This document shows, piece by piece, positions 1 through 12,793 of a stretch of 64,000 nt of DNA. Source of the DNA: Dasyornis broadbenti. Its lineage: Eukaryota; Chordata; Aves; Passeriformes; Dasyornithidae. How positions within the stretch are numbered: position 1 is the first letter of the stretch; every line of letters starts with the position of its first letter. Where the stretch lies: contig VZRN01004720.1 in NCBI GenBank assembly GCA_013397935.1, forward strand, positions 233,755-297,754, written 5' to 3'. The position numbers were made by a program, and so were the translations under genes. Under the pieces are notes generated by a model. That model saw only the letters and a list, made by a program, of their open reading frames with translations. It had not been told where the DNA came from and did no database searches.

Positions 1-600
1 CCCCGGGGCGGCGGGGCCGGAACCGGGCCCGGTCGGGGATCGCCGCCGTCAGCCGCGTTCTGCCGGCCGGCCTTCCTCCAGCTGACTCCCGAGGAGCTGC
101 GCCGCGCCGACGACCACACGGGGCGGGCGGTGCAGAGCCCCCGCGACGGCCGCCGCCGCCTGCCCTGGAGCACGGGATACGCCGAGTGAGTGGGGCCGGG
201 AGCGGGGCGGTGTTTTGCAGCCTGGGGAGGGCAGGATGGTACCGCTCGACACTGGAGCGGGGACCTTGGGGGCGAAAGTGGGTCGCGGCGGACGGTGAGC
301 TGCGTCTGTCCCTTTCCCAACAGCAGCGAGGAGCGGGAGCTGTGGATGCCCGTGATGGGAGAGCATCAGCGAGGGGCTGTGCTCTCGCCGATCCCCGAGG
401 GGTTTAGACTCTTCTGTCCTTTTTGTTTTCTGCTCCTTCTGCACCACATCCGCTGTCACCGACGGGGAGCGGAGGGTGAAGGAGCTGCGCCGGCTCTGAC
501 GGGACTTGGCGGGGAGCAGGGAGCTGGGGCTTTTATGGGAGTGGGACTGCTTGAGACTTCCCCTTCAAGGACCTGATTGTCTTCTTTCACTCGCCTCGAG
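1..600. promoter_or_regulatory. CpG-rich 5' part of PPM1J
   Basis: High GC and many CG dinucleotides cover exon 1 and the first part of intron 1, then fall off after about 600. This is the downstream half of a CpG-island promoter whose start lies outside the window. The transcription start site is not visible. Confidence 0.6.
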
Positions 601-3600
601 TTTCACCCCTCACTGAAACCGGGCGGGAAGGTCAGGCTTTGAAGATTTTTGCTGCTCAGTGCTGTCAACTCATTCCCGCATCCCTTCCCCAAGCTGATCT
701 TCGCGATATCCTAGAGAGCTTTATGAGATGTTGATTCGCCCCTGCAGATAGTGGGTTAGGAGTACCCAGAGTAAAAAAATACCCTTTTCTGTGTCCCGAG
801 AGTTCTTTCTGCAAACCACTTGGAAAGTCTGTGCCCAAAGAACAATCATCCTGTTGTGAGTGTTTACAGCTTCTTCCTGAGAGCAGGTTCTGCAAACTAG
901 ACCTGAAATCTGCTGTATCAGCATAGGCTGGGAAAAGTCAGTGTGAATCTTTTTGCAAAAGTTCTGCCGGTTTCATCATCATCACCTTCTCCCCTACTTC
1001 CCTGAGGCCCCTGCTCCCCCCAAGAGGTGATGAGACATGGGTGAGGCTGTGATTGTCTGTGTGTCCCGGCTGGGGGTGTATGTTTGAGGCTGGTGCAGGT
1101 TTTTGGGCAATTATTTTGCTTGGGGCAGTGCTGGGGACTTTCAGCAAACCCAGTTTATTTCTGGTCACCTCTCTCGGTGGGTGCGTGGACAATTGCTCCT
1201 CCCTGGACCCAGCTGTGGGCAGAACCCAATGCCACTGCTGGCCCCAGATCAACCCACACAACTGGTCTGGGACACCTGGGACAGGACAGGAGCACCTCTG
1301 AAGAGTCTCCCTGGGGACACGGGGGCATGAGCGGAGGGTTGGCGGGGGAGGGCGGGGGAAGAGGTGCTGCGGGGTTGCCTTTGCTGGAACATGAAGTGAA
1401 AGAAAGAGCTTTAACACCTTTTTTCCTTCTGGCAGGGTGATAAATGCAGGGAAGAGCCAGCACAATGAGGACCAGGCATGCTGTGAGGTGGTGTTTGTGG
1501 AGCGGAGGCCCGGCCCAAGGGGCGGGCTATCGTCCAGGGAAGGCAGCGGGGAGCTGGATGGGGTGAGAGCTGTGGTGTTTTGCAGGCAGGGACACGACAG
1601 GGAAGATGCCCAGCAGCAGGGCATGAGATGGGACACATGACAATGCGTGCACACCGGGGATTCCCTTGATTGCTGGCCCTTCTCTCTGCCTGCTCCTACC
1701 ATCCTCTATCCCCATGGGACTACCCCAGGGCTGGCTGGCACGGGGACACCACTGGCCTGCGTGTCTTGGTGGGCTGCAGACACGGCTGCTGTGCTGGCGC
1801 TGTGGTGCCTCCCCTTCAGAGGAGCCAGCTGCTGGAGGCACAAGGTGTCTGACGCAGGGCTGGGCTCCAGCCAGGGACCAGCTGTGTCCAGACGCCCTCG
1901 GTCAGCTGCCCACATCGCTCTTGCCTGCACTGGGACCTGTGAGACTCATGTCACTGTCCCTAGCTGGTGGTCCCAGCTGCTCTGTATTTCCCATCCCATC
2001 TGCTTCCTTGCAGGCTCATTTAACCTTCCTTCTTCTCCCTGCAGGGCAGGAAGGGTTTTTATTTCTACTACTGGGCCTTGTTTGATGGCCATGCGGGCAG
2101 CGGTGCTGCTGTCATGGCATCTGAGAGGCTCCACCTGCACATCTGCGAGCAGCTCCGGGACCTCGTGGAGATCCTGCAGGACCCTTCCCCACCTCCCATC
2201 TGCCTCCCGCATGACACAAAGACCAGTTCTGCAGATCCAAAGCGGATGTCCTTTACAGAGGACCATGAGGACGTCCCGAATGATGCTGTGCCACGGTTTC
2301 ACCTGGAGAAAGCGGTGTCCCATGAGAGCCTGGTGATCGGTGCCATTGAGAATGCCTTTAAGCACATGGTGAGGATCCTCTGCCTGTGGAATCATCCAGG
2401 GCATCTCCTGGGAGCACCTCTTTGCTGTCTGTGACTGCAACAGCTTGTCCTCACTGGCAAAAGGCAGCTCTGCAGCAAGGAGGGGGCTGCAGGGAGGGCT
2501 CCAAGCATGATGATCTCAGAGAGGGCTCTGTGATGCCCTGCATTTTGAGGTTTCAGAATACAGAGGCTTTGAGCTTCAGGCCTGTGTGGGTGCAGAGGGC
2601 TTCATTATACTTTGTTCCTGGAGGCCCACCTGCTCCCCTCCTTTCTTGCTCTTTTCTGCCTTTCCCACTGCCCCAGTGAAGCCGCATCCATGGCTGGCCT
2701 ACAAGACCCCTGGCCTACAAGCCCTACAGCCACCCCTTGGCTGTGTGGAGAAAAGTACCCTGGCTGGTCACTGCTCCCCACCTGGAGCTGAGGTGCTGCT
2801 GGAGCAGTCAGGTGCTATTTGGCGCTGCCCACATTCCCTTCCTGCAGCCTCTCTCTGTCTCCCCAGGATGACCAGATTGAGCGGGAGCGGGCATCCCAGC
2901 ACCTGGCTGGGGGCTGCTGCGCCCTGGCTGCCATCTACCTCATGGGCAAGTTCTACGTGGCCAACGCTGGTGACAGCAGGTACAGCCCCACAGGGCAGCC
3001 CTCACCTTTTGCTTGGTGCCTGGGGACACTCCATGCTGGAGGCATGGCTGGTGACGACCACCCAGTTCCACCCCTGTCTGGGGGAGGTGGAGGTGGCAGA
3101 ACTGGGCAGAGTTATCCCCTGCCTGCTCCATGCCTTGGGGGACAATGTGCCCTGCTGTGATCTCCGTGTTTGCCTGGTGCACAGACAGAGCTGTAGAATT
3201 GCCTCCCAAAATCTGGGACATGGTCCCTTCCTTCCTAACAGCATCCTCTTTGCTCCTCAGATGCCTATGGATCACACCCCAGCCCCTGCTGCTGGCACTG
3301 GCCTGGGTTGCAGGTTCTGGAGTGAAAATTGCTCTCAGCAAAGCTTTCAAAAATGTGCAAGAAGTCATTCTAGGGTATGCTTCATACCAGTGACCTGTTT
3401 CAGAAGAAGGACACAAATCTATGTGCAGACAAGTGCAGTGGGAACTTGGAGCCCAAGAATTTTAATTGCCACATGTATTTCCAGGGGTGGGCTACTGTAA
3501 CTGCACCTGTGTGTGCCCACACCCCTGAGCAACAGCAGGAAGGCAGGTCCACCTTTCACTAAAGGTGACACTGTGGGTGAAGCTGGTTTGACCTGCCCTG

Positions 3601-6600
3601 TGTTTATGATTGGAACACAGAATAGTTTGGGTAGGAAAGGACCTTAAAGCTCATCTCGTTCCACTCCCTGGCATTTGCAGGGACCCCTTCCACTAGTTCA
3701 GGTTGTTCCAAGCCCCGCCTGACCTGGCCTTGAACAGTTCCAGGAATGGGGCAGCTGCAGTTGCTCTGGGTGTTTACTGTAGGTTACCTCATCCTCAGCA
3801 ATGTCAGACCAGCAAATACAGGCTCTGGTCAATTTTCTGAGGCTGGATGTCCTTCCAGCTCTGGGACAGAGAAGAAGGAGATCCCTCATGCCTCTGCTTT
3901 TGGGTGCAGGTCCCCCTCCATGGCAGCAGTGGCCAGGCACTGGCCATGCAGGATGTCCGCATACACAGGATCCTGAGGTTGTAACTGTGCCTCTGGGTGA
4001 TGGTTTGTGTTGCCTCCTCAGGCATCAGACACTGCCAGAGCTGAGCTCAGCCTGGCCTTACATCATTGGAGGAGACTCACAGCCCTAGGTGGAACAGCTG
4101 GGCCACCAGTGTTGGAGATCCTTGAGCCTACCATGACATCCAGAAACATCTCATGATCAGACTTTATGGTTTTTTTAGACAATAAACTGTCAGAGCAGCC
4201 CCAGCAGCAGGTGACAGTGCTGGTGTGGGATGGGCACATGCACCCGTGTCCTGCTGCAGGCGATTTCTGCTCCTGCTGTGTGCAGCTCCCCTCTAAAGGA
4301 GGGTGCCCCACCTTTGTGCTGCTCCTTTTCTAACCATGTCCTGTCCTTTGATTTGCTATGCTTCATTCCCTTCTGCCCCATACTTCTCTCCCATTTTCCC
4401 TTCCTTTCTGCGCCTGTCCTGCGCAGGAGGGAGGGATACCATGCCCTGCCCAGGGGGGCAGTGAAGACAGCAAGCAGCTCCCACCCCAGACTGGGAAGAG
4501 GGTGGGCAGCAGAGGGGAAGGGGTTGCACCACTCCTAGGAATCAGCTCTGGAGATCCAGGCTCGGCTCCTCCGCCATGTCTCCTTTCCTTCTCTCTAATC
4601 TCATCCTTCCATGTTTCATTGCAGGGCCATTATCATCCGTAACGGGGAAATCATTCCAATGTCCAGGGAGTTTACTCCAGAGACAGAGAGGCAGAGGCTG
4701 CAGTTTTTAGTAAGAAAGACCATTATTTTAACCTCATTCCTGCTGAAAAACTTCCTGGCCTGTTCCCAGTCCCCTGTGCTGCCTGCTGGGCTGCTGCCAT
4801 GGTGGGGTTCTGGAAACAAGGGCAGCCCCATGGCTGAGACCTGCTGTTGGCATTTGTCCATCCCAGACTGCTCCCTGGGATGGGAAGAGGAACTGGGATG
4901 CAGGGAGCTGGTGTAGGGGCATCTTGTGTCTTGCAGAGCCCTGGTTTGCTGTGAGCTCAGTGTGAGGGTCTACAGCTGCGAGCCTGGCATGGTTGGCACA
5001 TGGAGATCCCAGGCTTTTGGCGTGGGGAGGGATTGATACATTTGCATGGAGCCAGTTTGGTTCATCTTGTCCCACTACTGTCCAGTGAACAGGGAGCATC
5101 CCCTGCCTGGGCTGCTGTGACCTGCAGGAGGACAGCTCTGCTCTCTCCATCCTCCAAGCTCCCTTTCACTGTCAAAGGAGCTGCAGTGCTCCTGCTGAGT
5201 CCTAGTTTCTTCCCTGGCTGCTGCCTGGAGAGTCGGAGCTGCCAGTGGGTTTCTGTCTTTCTCCCTGAAAGCTCCTTGTCCCTATCCTGGACAAACCCCA
5301 TGGTGCCACCCAGGGAGACTTTTTAAGGTTATAAAGACCTCTCTGAGGGCAGCACAGGGGAGGAGTAGTTTGTGTTGGAGAAGCTCTTGCTGGATGCAAT
5401 TTCTTGGCTTGCAACATACTTGGAAAAACACTGAGGCACTTTTTCTTGAATCTATTTTTGAATGACCGAGAGGAGGAAACTGCTGTGATCAGGATCCTCT
5501 CCAGCTGGCTGCACGGGGCAGGGTGCAGGCTGGGGACAGGCACATGCTGCTCTGCCACATGATGTCCAGGCTGTGGTCAGGGCCCCCCTGGAGTGGGCTG
5601 GGGGTCTCCATGCCTCTGCACCAATCCCCCACCACCCCATCTTCCCAAGGGATCTCCTCTTTTGGCTTTTTCTTTCCTCTTTGGCATTTTCCAACCCTGC
5701 CCGTTCCCAGTCCCCTTCACTCTGTGCTCCAGGAGGGCTTGGGACTGCTCTGGGAAGGGCTCTGTGCTGCTGTTTGTCCCTTGTCACAGTCACAGCTGGG
5801 TAACTCTTTCCGAAAAGACCCATCACTCTTTTCCTCGGGTGAGTGCTATGCCCTGTGCTGAGCCTGGGATCCTGGGAGGTTTGCAGCTGTGACTTCTTCT
5901 GGGCAAATTCCAGCTTCTCCTGGAATTTGCTGGGGTTTGATTGTTTGATCCCTTTTGGAAATCTTTATTTCCCAAAACTCTCTGTGCAAAAGCTTCACCT
6001 TCTTGCTGAGTGCTGGCATGGCTGTCCCCAGCTCCAGTCTCCCCTCTGGCTTAGCACAGGTGGGTGGTTTGAAGCTGCTTTACCAGCACCTATTCAAGTT
6101 GCACCAGAGCAGACGATGTTATCCCACCACAGAATGTTGTAGCCAAGGTCCTGGTGGGTGGTGGGTCTCGTATCAGGGCAGGCCTGGATCTGCAGATCCC
6201 GCTTTCCCAGCCCTGTGGCTGAGCCAACACTTATTTCTGCAGGCATTGCTAAGGCCTGAGCTGCTGGGGAAGGAGTTCACCCACCTGGAGTTCCCCCGCA
6301 GGATCCAGCCCAAGGAGCTGGGGAAGAAGATGCTCTACAGGGACCAGAATATGAATGGCTGGTAACCCCCAACCCGCCAGTGGCATCGGGGTCCTGCTGC
6401 AGTGGCTGCTCTGTTCTGGCATCCCATCCCATGGGGCAGGGGCTCTGGTACACTGGGTACCCTGGTCCTGAGTGGGCAGCAGAGGTACTGGAAGCCTTCG
6501 CCTGCTGACACCTTGTCTCTGGCTTATTTTGACCAGGGCTTACAAAAAGATAGAAGAAGATGACCTGAAGTTTCCACTTATTTATGGGGAAGGCAAAAAG

Positions 6601-7595
6601 GTGAAGTGCTGTAGCAGGAGCTTGGCAGGGGTTGTTTCCTGTCTGCTCTCGCTCTTTTGGGGGGATTTCAGCCCATTTTTGGTAGTGCTGTCATCACTCC
6701 AATGCCACCGTTTCTCAGCTGGGAATGGAGTTTGAGGTAAAGCTGCTTAAAGTTCTCTTTTGGTTCCATCATTCTCCAGGCTCGGATGATGGCCACAATT
6801 GGGGTCACGAGGGGCCTGGGAGACCATGACCTCAAGGTGTTCAGCTCCAACATCCACATCAAGCCTTTCCTGTCCTGCTTCCCAGAGGTAAGCCTGGCTG
6901 CCAGCTGTCCCTGCACCCAGGGGTTCCTGCAATGGCCAGAGCCACTCAGCGTGACCAGATCCACAATGTGCCCAGTGCAGCAGCAGCTTCCTCTGCCTCT
7001 CACCCTTGCATCTTGCCCTGTTCCCTGCCAGGTCAGGGTTTACGACCTCACACAGTATGAGCACTGCCCTGACGATGTTCTGGTGTTGGGCACCGACGGG
7101 CTCTGGGATGTCACCAACGACAAGGAGGTAGCTGGTGTGGTGATGGAGGTTCTGACGAGCTATGAGCCCAACGACCCATGCAGGTGAGCTTCAGGTGGGC
7201 AGGGCTACGAGCATGTTCTGCACTCCACCACCTCCCCTTGGCCTGGCTCATTTTAGCAGGGTTGTGGCCATACATCCCTCTGGTCTCTGCAGCATGCATT
7301 GCTCCCCTGGATGTGCGTGTCTGAGCTTGGATCTCTCCAAGGGACCCTTTCCTACACCTCTAGCTGCTCCAGCTTCTCCTTCCTTGCCAGGATGCTGCAT
7401 CAGGGGGTCGGGGGTCACTGCTGAGCTGTGCTCTGCTGTGCCCCCAGGTACACCATGGTGGCCCAGGAGCTGGTGGTGCGATCACGGGGGGTGCTGAAGG
7501 AGCGAGGCTGGCGGCTGGCCAATGACAAGCTGGGCTCTGGTGATGACATCTCTGTTTTTGTGATCCCTCTGGGTGGCCCGGGCAACTACACATGA
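1..7595 (+). CDS. PPM1J: PPM1J, PP2C-family Ser/Thr phosphatase (5' end off window)
   Basis: Mg/Mn-dependent protein phosphatase of the PPM1H/J/M subgroup, which removes phosphate from Ser/Thr. Ten coding exons, joined in phase: 1-185, 1436-1562, 2045-2368, 2867-2979, 4625-4709, 6243-6361, 6537-6600, 6780-6887, 7032-7183, 7448-7595 (TGA 7593-7595). They give 474 visible residues against roughly 505 in the human protein as I recall it, so about 30 N-terminal residues lie upstream. Seen: the PAFLQLTPEELRRADDH N-terminal signature, NED (visible residues 72-74), FDGHAG (metal Asp 118), ANAGDSR (Asp 248), ATIGVTRGLGDH, and TDGLWD (Asp 397). These are the metal-binding acidic residues of PP2C enzymes. 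All introns are GT-AG. PPM1H and PPM1M are alternatives by fold, but the adjacent RHOC and the exon 1 signature favour PPM1J. The biological substrate is not deducible here. Confidence 0.95.
186..7447 (+). other. PPM1J introns 1-9
   Basis: Nine introns separate the PPM1J exons. The longest are 186-1435, 2980-4624 and 4710-6242. Apart from one CR1 remnant (3615-3770) I see no gene, RNA or other repeat in them. Open frames here are short GC-rich chance ORFs on both strands without family resemblance. Confidence 0.7.
3615..3770 (-). repeat. CR1 LINE 3' fragment, PPM1J intron 4
   Basis: Reads as the reverse complement of a CR1 3' end: AATAGTTTGGGTAGGAAAGG followed by the ACCTTAAAGCTCATC, CAGGGACC and CTGGCCTTGAAC blocks. 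Diverged and 5'-truncated. Confidence 0.85.
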
Positions 7596-9045
7596 TGCTG
7601 AATGAGCCTGGGGCAGTGGGGCTCATCTTGCCTGGATGGAGATGAGTGGGACACTCACACTGCCTCAGGGCCACCTCTCCTTTGAGCACTTGTTTTCTGA
7701 GCCAACTGCAAGAAGAGTAAGAAACCTGGAGCCTCAGTCTGTGCCCCTGTCCAGAGCATCCCCCTCCACCTGCTTGCATCCCAGTCCCAGGGGAGATGGA
7801 GAGGCCTTGGATAGAGAGTGAAGACTGGGGTTGAGGGAGGTTTTTGGGCTGCTAATTTCTTGATGCTGTGAAAAACCCGAAGACTCCTCGGCTCTTCCAC
7901 GTCTTTTGCCCCTTGCCATGGCTGTGCTGGCTCCAGCCCTCTGGGACAGCCGTGGGGCTGCTGGGGCACTCATACCTGCTGCAGTCACCCCGTCTCCTGC
8001 CCTGTGACGCTTTTGCCAGTGACACTGAAGCGGTTGTTGGAGCTGGGGGCTCAGATGGGATGTAACAGAACAAAGCCTCACCAGCAGCAGGGCAATGCTC
8101 AGTCTGGCTCAAGTCCAGTTGTGACCTTAACAATGGCCATTCCAACCTTGTGTTCCCAGTTTCCAGCCCCTCACACCTTCATTCCACCACCTACCTGTGT
8201 CAGTGTCCAGTCTGGGAGATTGGAGCAGTGACCAAGCTCTGCCGTGCACCCAGAGCCCTGAGGAGGGATGAGCCATTGTGCTGGCACTGGCTGTGCCACA
8301 GGTTCTACCCCCATCCTCTCGTGCCTTGGAACACTGCAGTGCTTCTGGAGCCAATTATTTATTAACTGGAGAACTGAGCTGGAAAATGTCTAAATCCGTT
8401 CTTGGTGTGGGGAGTCTATGAATGTATGTCTATATTTTGGAGTGGTTCTGAGTTGGCAGCCTCACACAGAGCAGCCCTATTCAGGCGAGCTTAACAGCTT
8501 AACTGCACTGGATCTGCTTAGCCCAGGGCTGGGAACCCACAGTAAAAGCAGCTTGGTGTGACCAGGGCAGGGGAAGACAGTTCCCACTTTTTCCTTAATG
8601 ATCTCGTAACTGGTGCAGAGTGGAGCTGGCGCAGTTGATCTCTGCACAGGATTTTTGCATCACACACATCTCTGACCTGGAACATCCATTTCCCAGACCT
8701 CTGCAGAGTGTTGCATCCTCCTGAACTGTGAGGGATTGTCCCATCCTGGCAGTGTGGGGATGGGGAGACCTGGGCCATAGTCCTTTGTTTGGGAAAGGGA
8801 CCAGTAGTTTGTGTCCTGTCACTGGGTGCAGCCAGCTCGTGTCAAGTGTCACCTCTGGTGAATGTTTGTCTCCTGTAACCAGTGAGATGTAAATAAACTG
8901 GGTGCACATAATGGAAAGTGAAAGTTATGCAGCGAGACCTGAACCTGTTGGCATCCATGCCGAAGGGAGAAGGGAGTGGTGCTGGGGCCGGGAACTTGTT
9001 CTTGTGTACTACTGTGTGTTTAAATAAAGATTTTGCCACTTGCAA
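7596..9045 (+). other. PPM1J 3' UTR with poly(A) signals
   Basis: Non-coding sequence after the PPM1J stop. AATAAA hexamers lie at 8892-8897 and 9023-9028; the second sits before a T-rich stretch and is the more likely main cleavage signal. The 3' UTR would be about 1.45 kb. No other feature seen. Confidence 0.65.
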
Positions 9046-10140
9046 TCCTACTTCAAAGTCTTTCTTTGCAGAGCTCCTGCAAAGAAGACTTACCTAAAAG
9101 CCAATTAGCTCTGATTAATTTATGTAGGCAGGCAAACAGGCCCGAGCAGAGCCATGTGAGCTGCTGTCCCTCTGCCCTTGGCACTGGTCAGAGCCCATGG
9201 AGTATCTGTCCAGTGCTCACAGGCAGTGGGAACCACTGCTGTGCTGGCAGTCTCGGCGTGGTGCTGCCTGAGGGTCTTGGATCCCTGGGTCGGGCTGGCA
9301 GGCAGCAGTGGTGGCCAGTCTGGTGGGAACAGGAACGTTCCACATGGAATGGAAGGGAGAAAAGGCTAATGGTTTTCCTGTCTGTGGAGTAGGGAGTGGG
9401 GCAGGTTGTGACTGCCAGGAATGTGACTATTCCTCTCTGGGAGCTCAGGCACTCAAGCAGCAGCTGCCTCTGCCTAGAGGGTGGGCTGCCTGCTGGAAGC
9501 ATCCCTGCTGTCCCACGTTCCTCTGACGGCCATCTGGTCCTGCTGGTACTCCTCATGCGCTCTCCACACTTGTTTGCACAGCCCTGTTCCCCTTGCACAT
9601 TCCTTTTCGTGCTGGTGGCTGAGAACTGGCTCTGCTTTTCCAGGTCACTGCCTTGCTGCTGGATAAGGCAAGGAGGCAGAGGCTGCATTTAAAGCTTCCT
9701 CTGTGGTTCCCTCTTTTACTAAGGAAACATTTCCTTTGGAACCAACTCCTGGCCCGGGGCTTGATAAATTAAGAAAAATTGTCTGCAAGCCCTTAAAATA
9801 GCAGCAGTTTATGAGCTTGGGTCTGGGCCAGGCCCCTGGGGTTGCTTCTTCCTGGCTGAGGGACAGGAACGGTGCCCTGCAGCTAGATGTCATGGGGGTA
9901 GCAGCCGCCTGGTCCTCCCTCCCGACAGCCCATGGTGGGCACGGGGAGCCGGAGCCTCCACCATTGGCACTGGGGTCACCTTAATGCAGGGCACAACACA
10001 TCACAGCCCCCCTCTGCCAGTGCCCCTGTGGAGGGGACTGAGACCCTGGCGACAAGGCACGACCTTCCGTCACCTCTGTGTCTTTTACAGTGGGAAGTGG
10101 TCTTTGCTGTTGGTCCTGCCTGGCACAGGGGCGTCTGAGG
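9046..10140. other. Intergenic spacer PPM1J-RHOC
   Basis: About 1.1 kb of unique-looking sequence between the PPM1J poly(A) region and the RHOC CpG island. I see no exon, RNA gene or recognisable repeat. Confidence 0.5.
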
Positions 10141-10660
10141 GCAGCAGCTCAGCCCCGCCCGGCAGCTGGGGTCGCCCCCTCCCCATTTGACCTCGGGAAC
10201 CCGAACCGGGAGAACGCCCTCGGGGCGCCCAAGGGCTCCGCGGGGGAACAGCGGCGGACGCCGGGTGTCCCTGAGCCGGGCGGGGGACAGTGCTGGCAGG
10301 GGCAGGGCACGGCACGGCCGGGCTCGGCACAGCCCATCGCGGCTCGGCACAGCCCATCGCCGCTCGGCACAGCCCCGCTCGGCTCGGCACAGCCCCGCTC
10401 GGCTCGGCACAGCCCACCGCGGCTCGGCACAGCCCACCTCGGCACAATCCTGCGTTCGTGCTCCGCCCCCGGCGGGCGGCCCTGGACGGGGCGGTGGCCG
10501 AAGACGCGCGGCGAGGCCGGGGACGGAGCTGGAGACCGGACCGGGACCGGGAGCGGGACCGGGAGCAGGAAGGGGCAGCGGCGGAGAGAGGTGCGGGGTC
10601 TGGGGCCTCTGCTGGGGGCGCGGGGGGCTGAGGTCCGTGCTGGAGTGGGACAGCTGGGGA
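10140..10660 (+). promoter_or_regulatory. CpG island, probable RHOC promoter and non-coding exon 1
   Basis: A sharp CpG-rich block with many CCCGCC/GGGCGG-like sites lies 7 kb upstream of the RHOC start codon. The RHOC ATG is only two bases inside its exon (acceptor at 17715), so most of the 5' UTR must come from an upstream exon. A possible donor is GTGCGG at 10591, after GGCGGAGAGAG. Linking this island to RHOC is inference from position and strand; the transcription start site is not visible. Confidence 0.55.
10321..10440 (+). repeat. 20-bp minisatellite, six units
   Basis: Six consecutive 20-bp units in perfect register, beginning with two copies of GGCTCGGCACAGCCCATCGC. Units 3-6 vary only in the first base and the last five or six (…CCCGCTC, …CCACCGC, …CCACCTC). 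A partial seventh unit (GGCACA) follows. It lies inside the RHOC CpG island. The long open frames on both strands here are a product of the periodicity (20 is not a multiple of 3, so three frames stay open), not genes. Confidence 0.95.
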
Positions 10661-10797
10661 GTGGGGATANGGAAACAGGGCTTTGGGGTTACTGGTGGGG
10701 CTTGGGGAAACTGGGACCAGGGTTTACAGGTAGGGTTTGGAGGGATTGAGGTCTGGGGTTGTTAGTGGGATGTGGGGTTACTGATTCTGGTAAAGTG

Positions 10798-10882
10798 NNN
10801 NNNNNNNNNNNNNNNNNNNNNNNNNNNNNNNNNNNNNNNNNNNNNNNNNNNNNNNNNNNNNNNNNNNNNNNNNNNNNNNNNN
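10798..10882. other. Assembly gap (85 N)
   Basis: Run of N in a G-rich region; a single ambiguous base also sits at 10670. Sequence on both sides is rich in TGGGG/GGGTGGGG, a type often lost in sequencing. Confidence 0.98.
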
Positions 10883-12754
10883 AGGGCATAGGCTGGGTGG
10901 CCCAGCCGGGCTGGGTGGGGTGCGGCAGGACGGGGTGGGGTGGGTGTGCCTGGGGTGGGGGTCCCTGGGTTTGGGCAGGGATGGGTCACCTGCACCTCAG
11001 TTACTGCAGGTTGTCATCCCTTGAGGGTGGCCTTGGGCTGTGGGCTTGCAGTTGTCCCTCAGGCAGTGTCTGACCTCGGATGAGAGCCTGGGGGCTGCAG
11101 CCCAATCCCACATCCCTCCCCACAGCCCCTGCTCCAGCAGTGTCCCTGTGCTCAGCCTTGCTCATGGAGTGGCCACTCTGTGTTTTCTTCGGAAAAAGGA
11201 AAGAAGTTCCCTTTGCTTGCTGCTGAGTTCATTCTTAAACATTTATATTAGGGGGGCTTGCGGGGAGGGGAAATAATTGTGTAATGTCTTAGGAGCAGGG
11301 GAGCATTCCAAAAGCATGACTGCGTGGCCCTTTCCAGCACTAACAGTCTGGCAGCCAAGTCTCCCCGTGGCCGCCAAGCCCCCTAAATCCAGCCCCAGCC
11401 TCACAACACCCCTGTGAGAATGGTAGCATGATGCCTGGGTTGCATCTGCATGGGGTGGGCTGGGAGCAGGGGCCTGGCTGAGCCCCCCATGCTAACTTCC
11501 CTGGTAAAGTGTTCCAGTGGGAAACTGGAGACTGGAGGTAGCGGTTTGACTGGCTGTGCGTCACAGAGATCAGTTGCATTTTGTTTCTATTTCGCCAATG
11601 GCTTTTGGTGTCCAAATAGTTTCAGTTTATGTCCAGCTCCTCCTCAGCTCAGGTAGAGACTGCATGAGATTTTATGGGCTTTAACTTGAATCCATGTTCC
11701 TGACAGCTACAGCTTCTCCAGGGAAACATATAAATAGAAAATAAGCCAAGTCACTGTCTTCCAACAGGTTATCGGGAGCATTTAACCGGGCTCACCTCCC
11801 AACTTGCCGTTTGCACTGGAGAGGCGTATTGACATGAAAAGTAAGGAATTGTATTAGCAGATATTGATCGGCGCTGGGGCAGTCAGGCGTTGCACAAGTA
11901 CAGGCATCTGCTGAGATTGTGGCATGTTATTTGGAGCTTTCAGCAAGACACTTGTGCTACCGTGAGGCTGGGAAGGCTGTCACTTCTGCAGGAGGTAAAA
12001 TAAGAACATGGCATGATGTCCTTTGGAAAAGGAGGTAAGGGCAGGCAGCTTTTCCCGCAAAACTCAAACACTTGTGGTTTGAGCTTTGTTTAGGTTTACA
12101 AATTCTTCTGTTCCAAGTTCCTTTCTCTGTTTTGCTTGTGGATATTTTTTGTGGGATTTAGCAATGAAAACGAGCCAGCCTGGACTGCTCCGGGTCTGGG
12201 TCCAGACCGTCACCCTTTGCCACTGGAGTGTGCAGTAAGCCCAGCCTGCCTGGTCTTGCCCAAAGCATATCTCCAAAAAAGTGGGTAAAGTCTAAACTTG
12301 AGCACTGAGTTGAGCTCCTGTTTTGATGATCACTCGTTGTTTGGATATGGCAGGTCTAGAGGTTTGAGGAAGGTTTCAGGCATCTCTCCCAGTGGTAAAT
12401 ACAGACATTTTCCTTGGCGCCAGGTATTTCTGGCAGCGGAGGCAGGTGAGATGGCAGGCGGGCAGGGAGGCTCAGAGCAGTGGGCTCTGGTGGTGCTGGT
12501 GGGTGTGGCTCTGCTCTGGATGTCAGCGAGGGCTGTTGGCCTGGGCGAGGGCTGGGGTCTGGTCTGTGCTGCACAAACTGCCCAGCTCAGCAGCCTAGGG
12601 GCTGAATGAGCATGAACTTGCCAATGCTGTTTTGGCAAAACCAGCGCCACTTGGATGGTCTCAAACGGTGATCTGCTCAGGAACCCAAGCTCTGCCCTGC
12701 CCATGCATTTCCCCTTAGCATCACTGTTTGCTTCCAGCCCTTTTTGGAAATTTT

Positions 12755-12793
12755 TTCTGCCTTTCAACCTTAATGATTTTATGATTCTGTGGT
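12755..12793 (+). repeat. CR1 3' terminal scrap
   Basis: CAACCTTAATGATTTTATGA followed by TTCTG resembles the end of a CR1 element, including the ATTCTRTG-type terminus. Very short, so tentative. Confidence 0.5.

Noticed and set aside
938..1702. 254-codon minus ORF in PPM1J intron 1/exon 2
   Set aside because: Pro/Ser-rich composition, overlaps PPM1J exon 2 antisense, no conserved segment.
9976..10765. Long open frames on both strands (up to 223 codons) around 10.0-10.8 kb
   Set aside because: They run through the 20-bp GC minisatellite and CpG island, are low-complexity (GSAQP/CRAEP repeats), and several cross N bases. No family resemblance.
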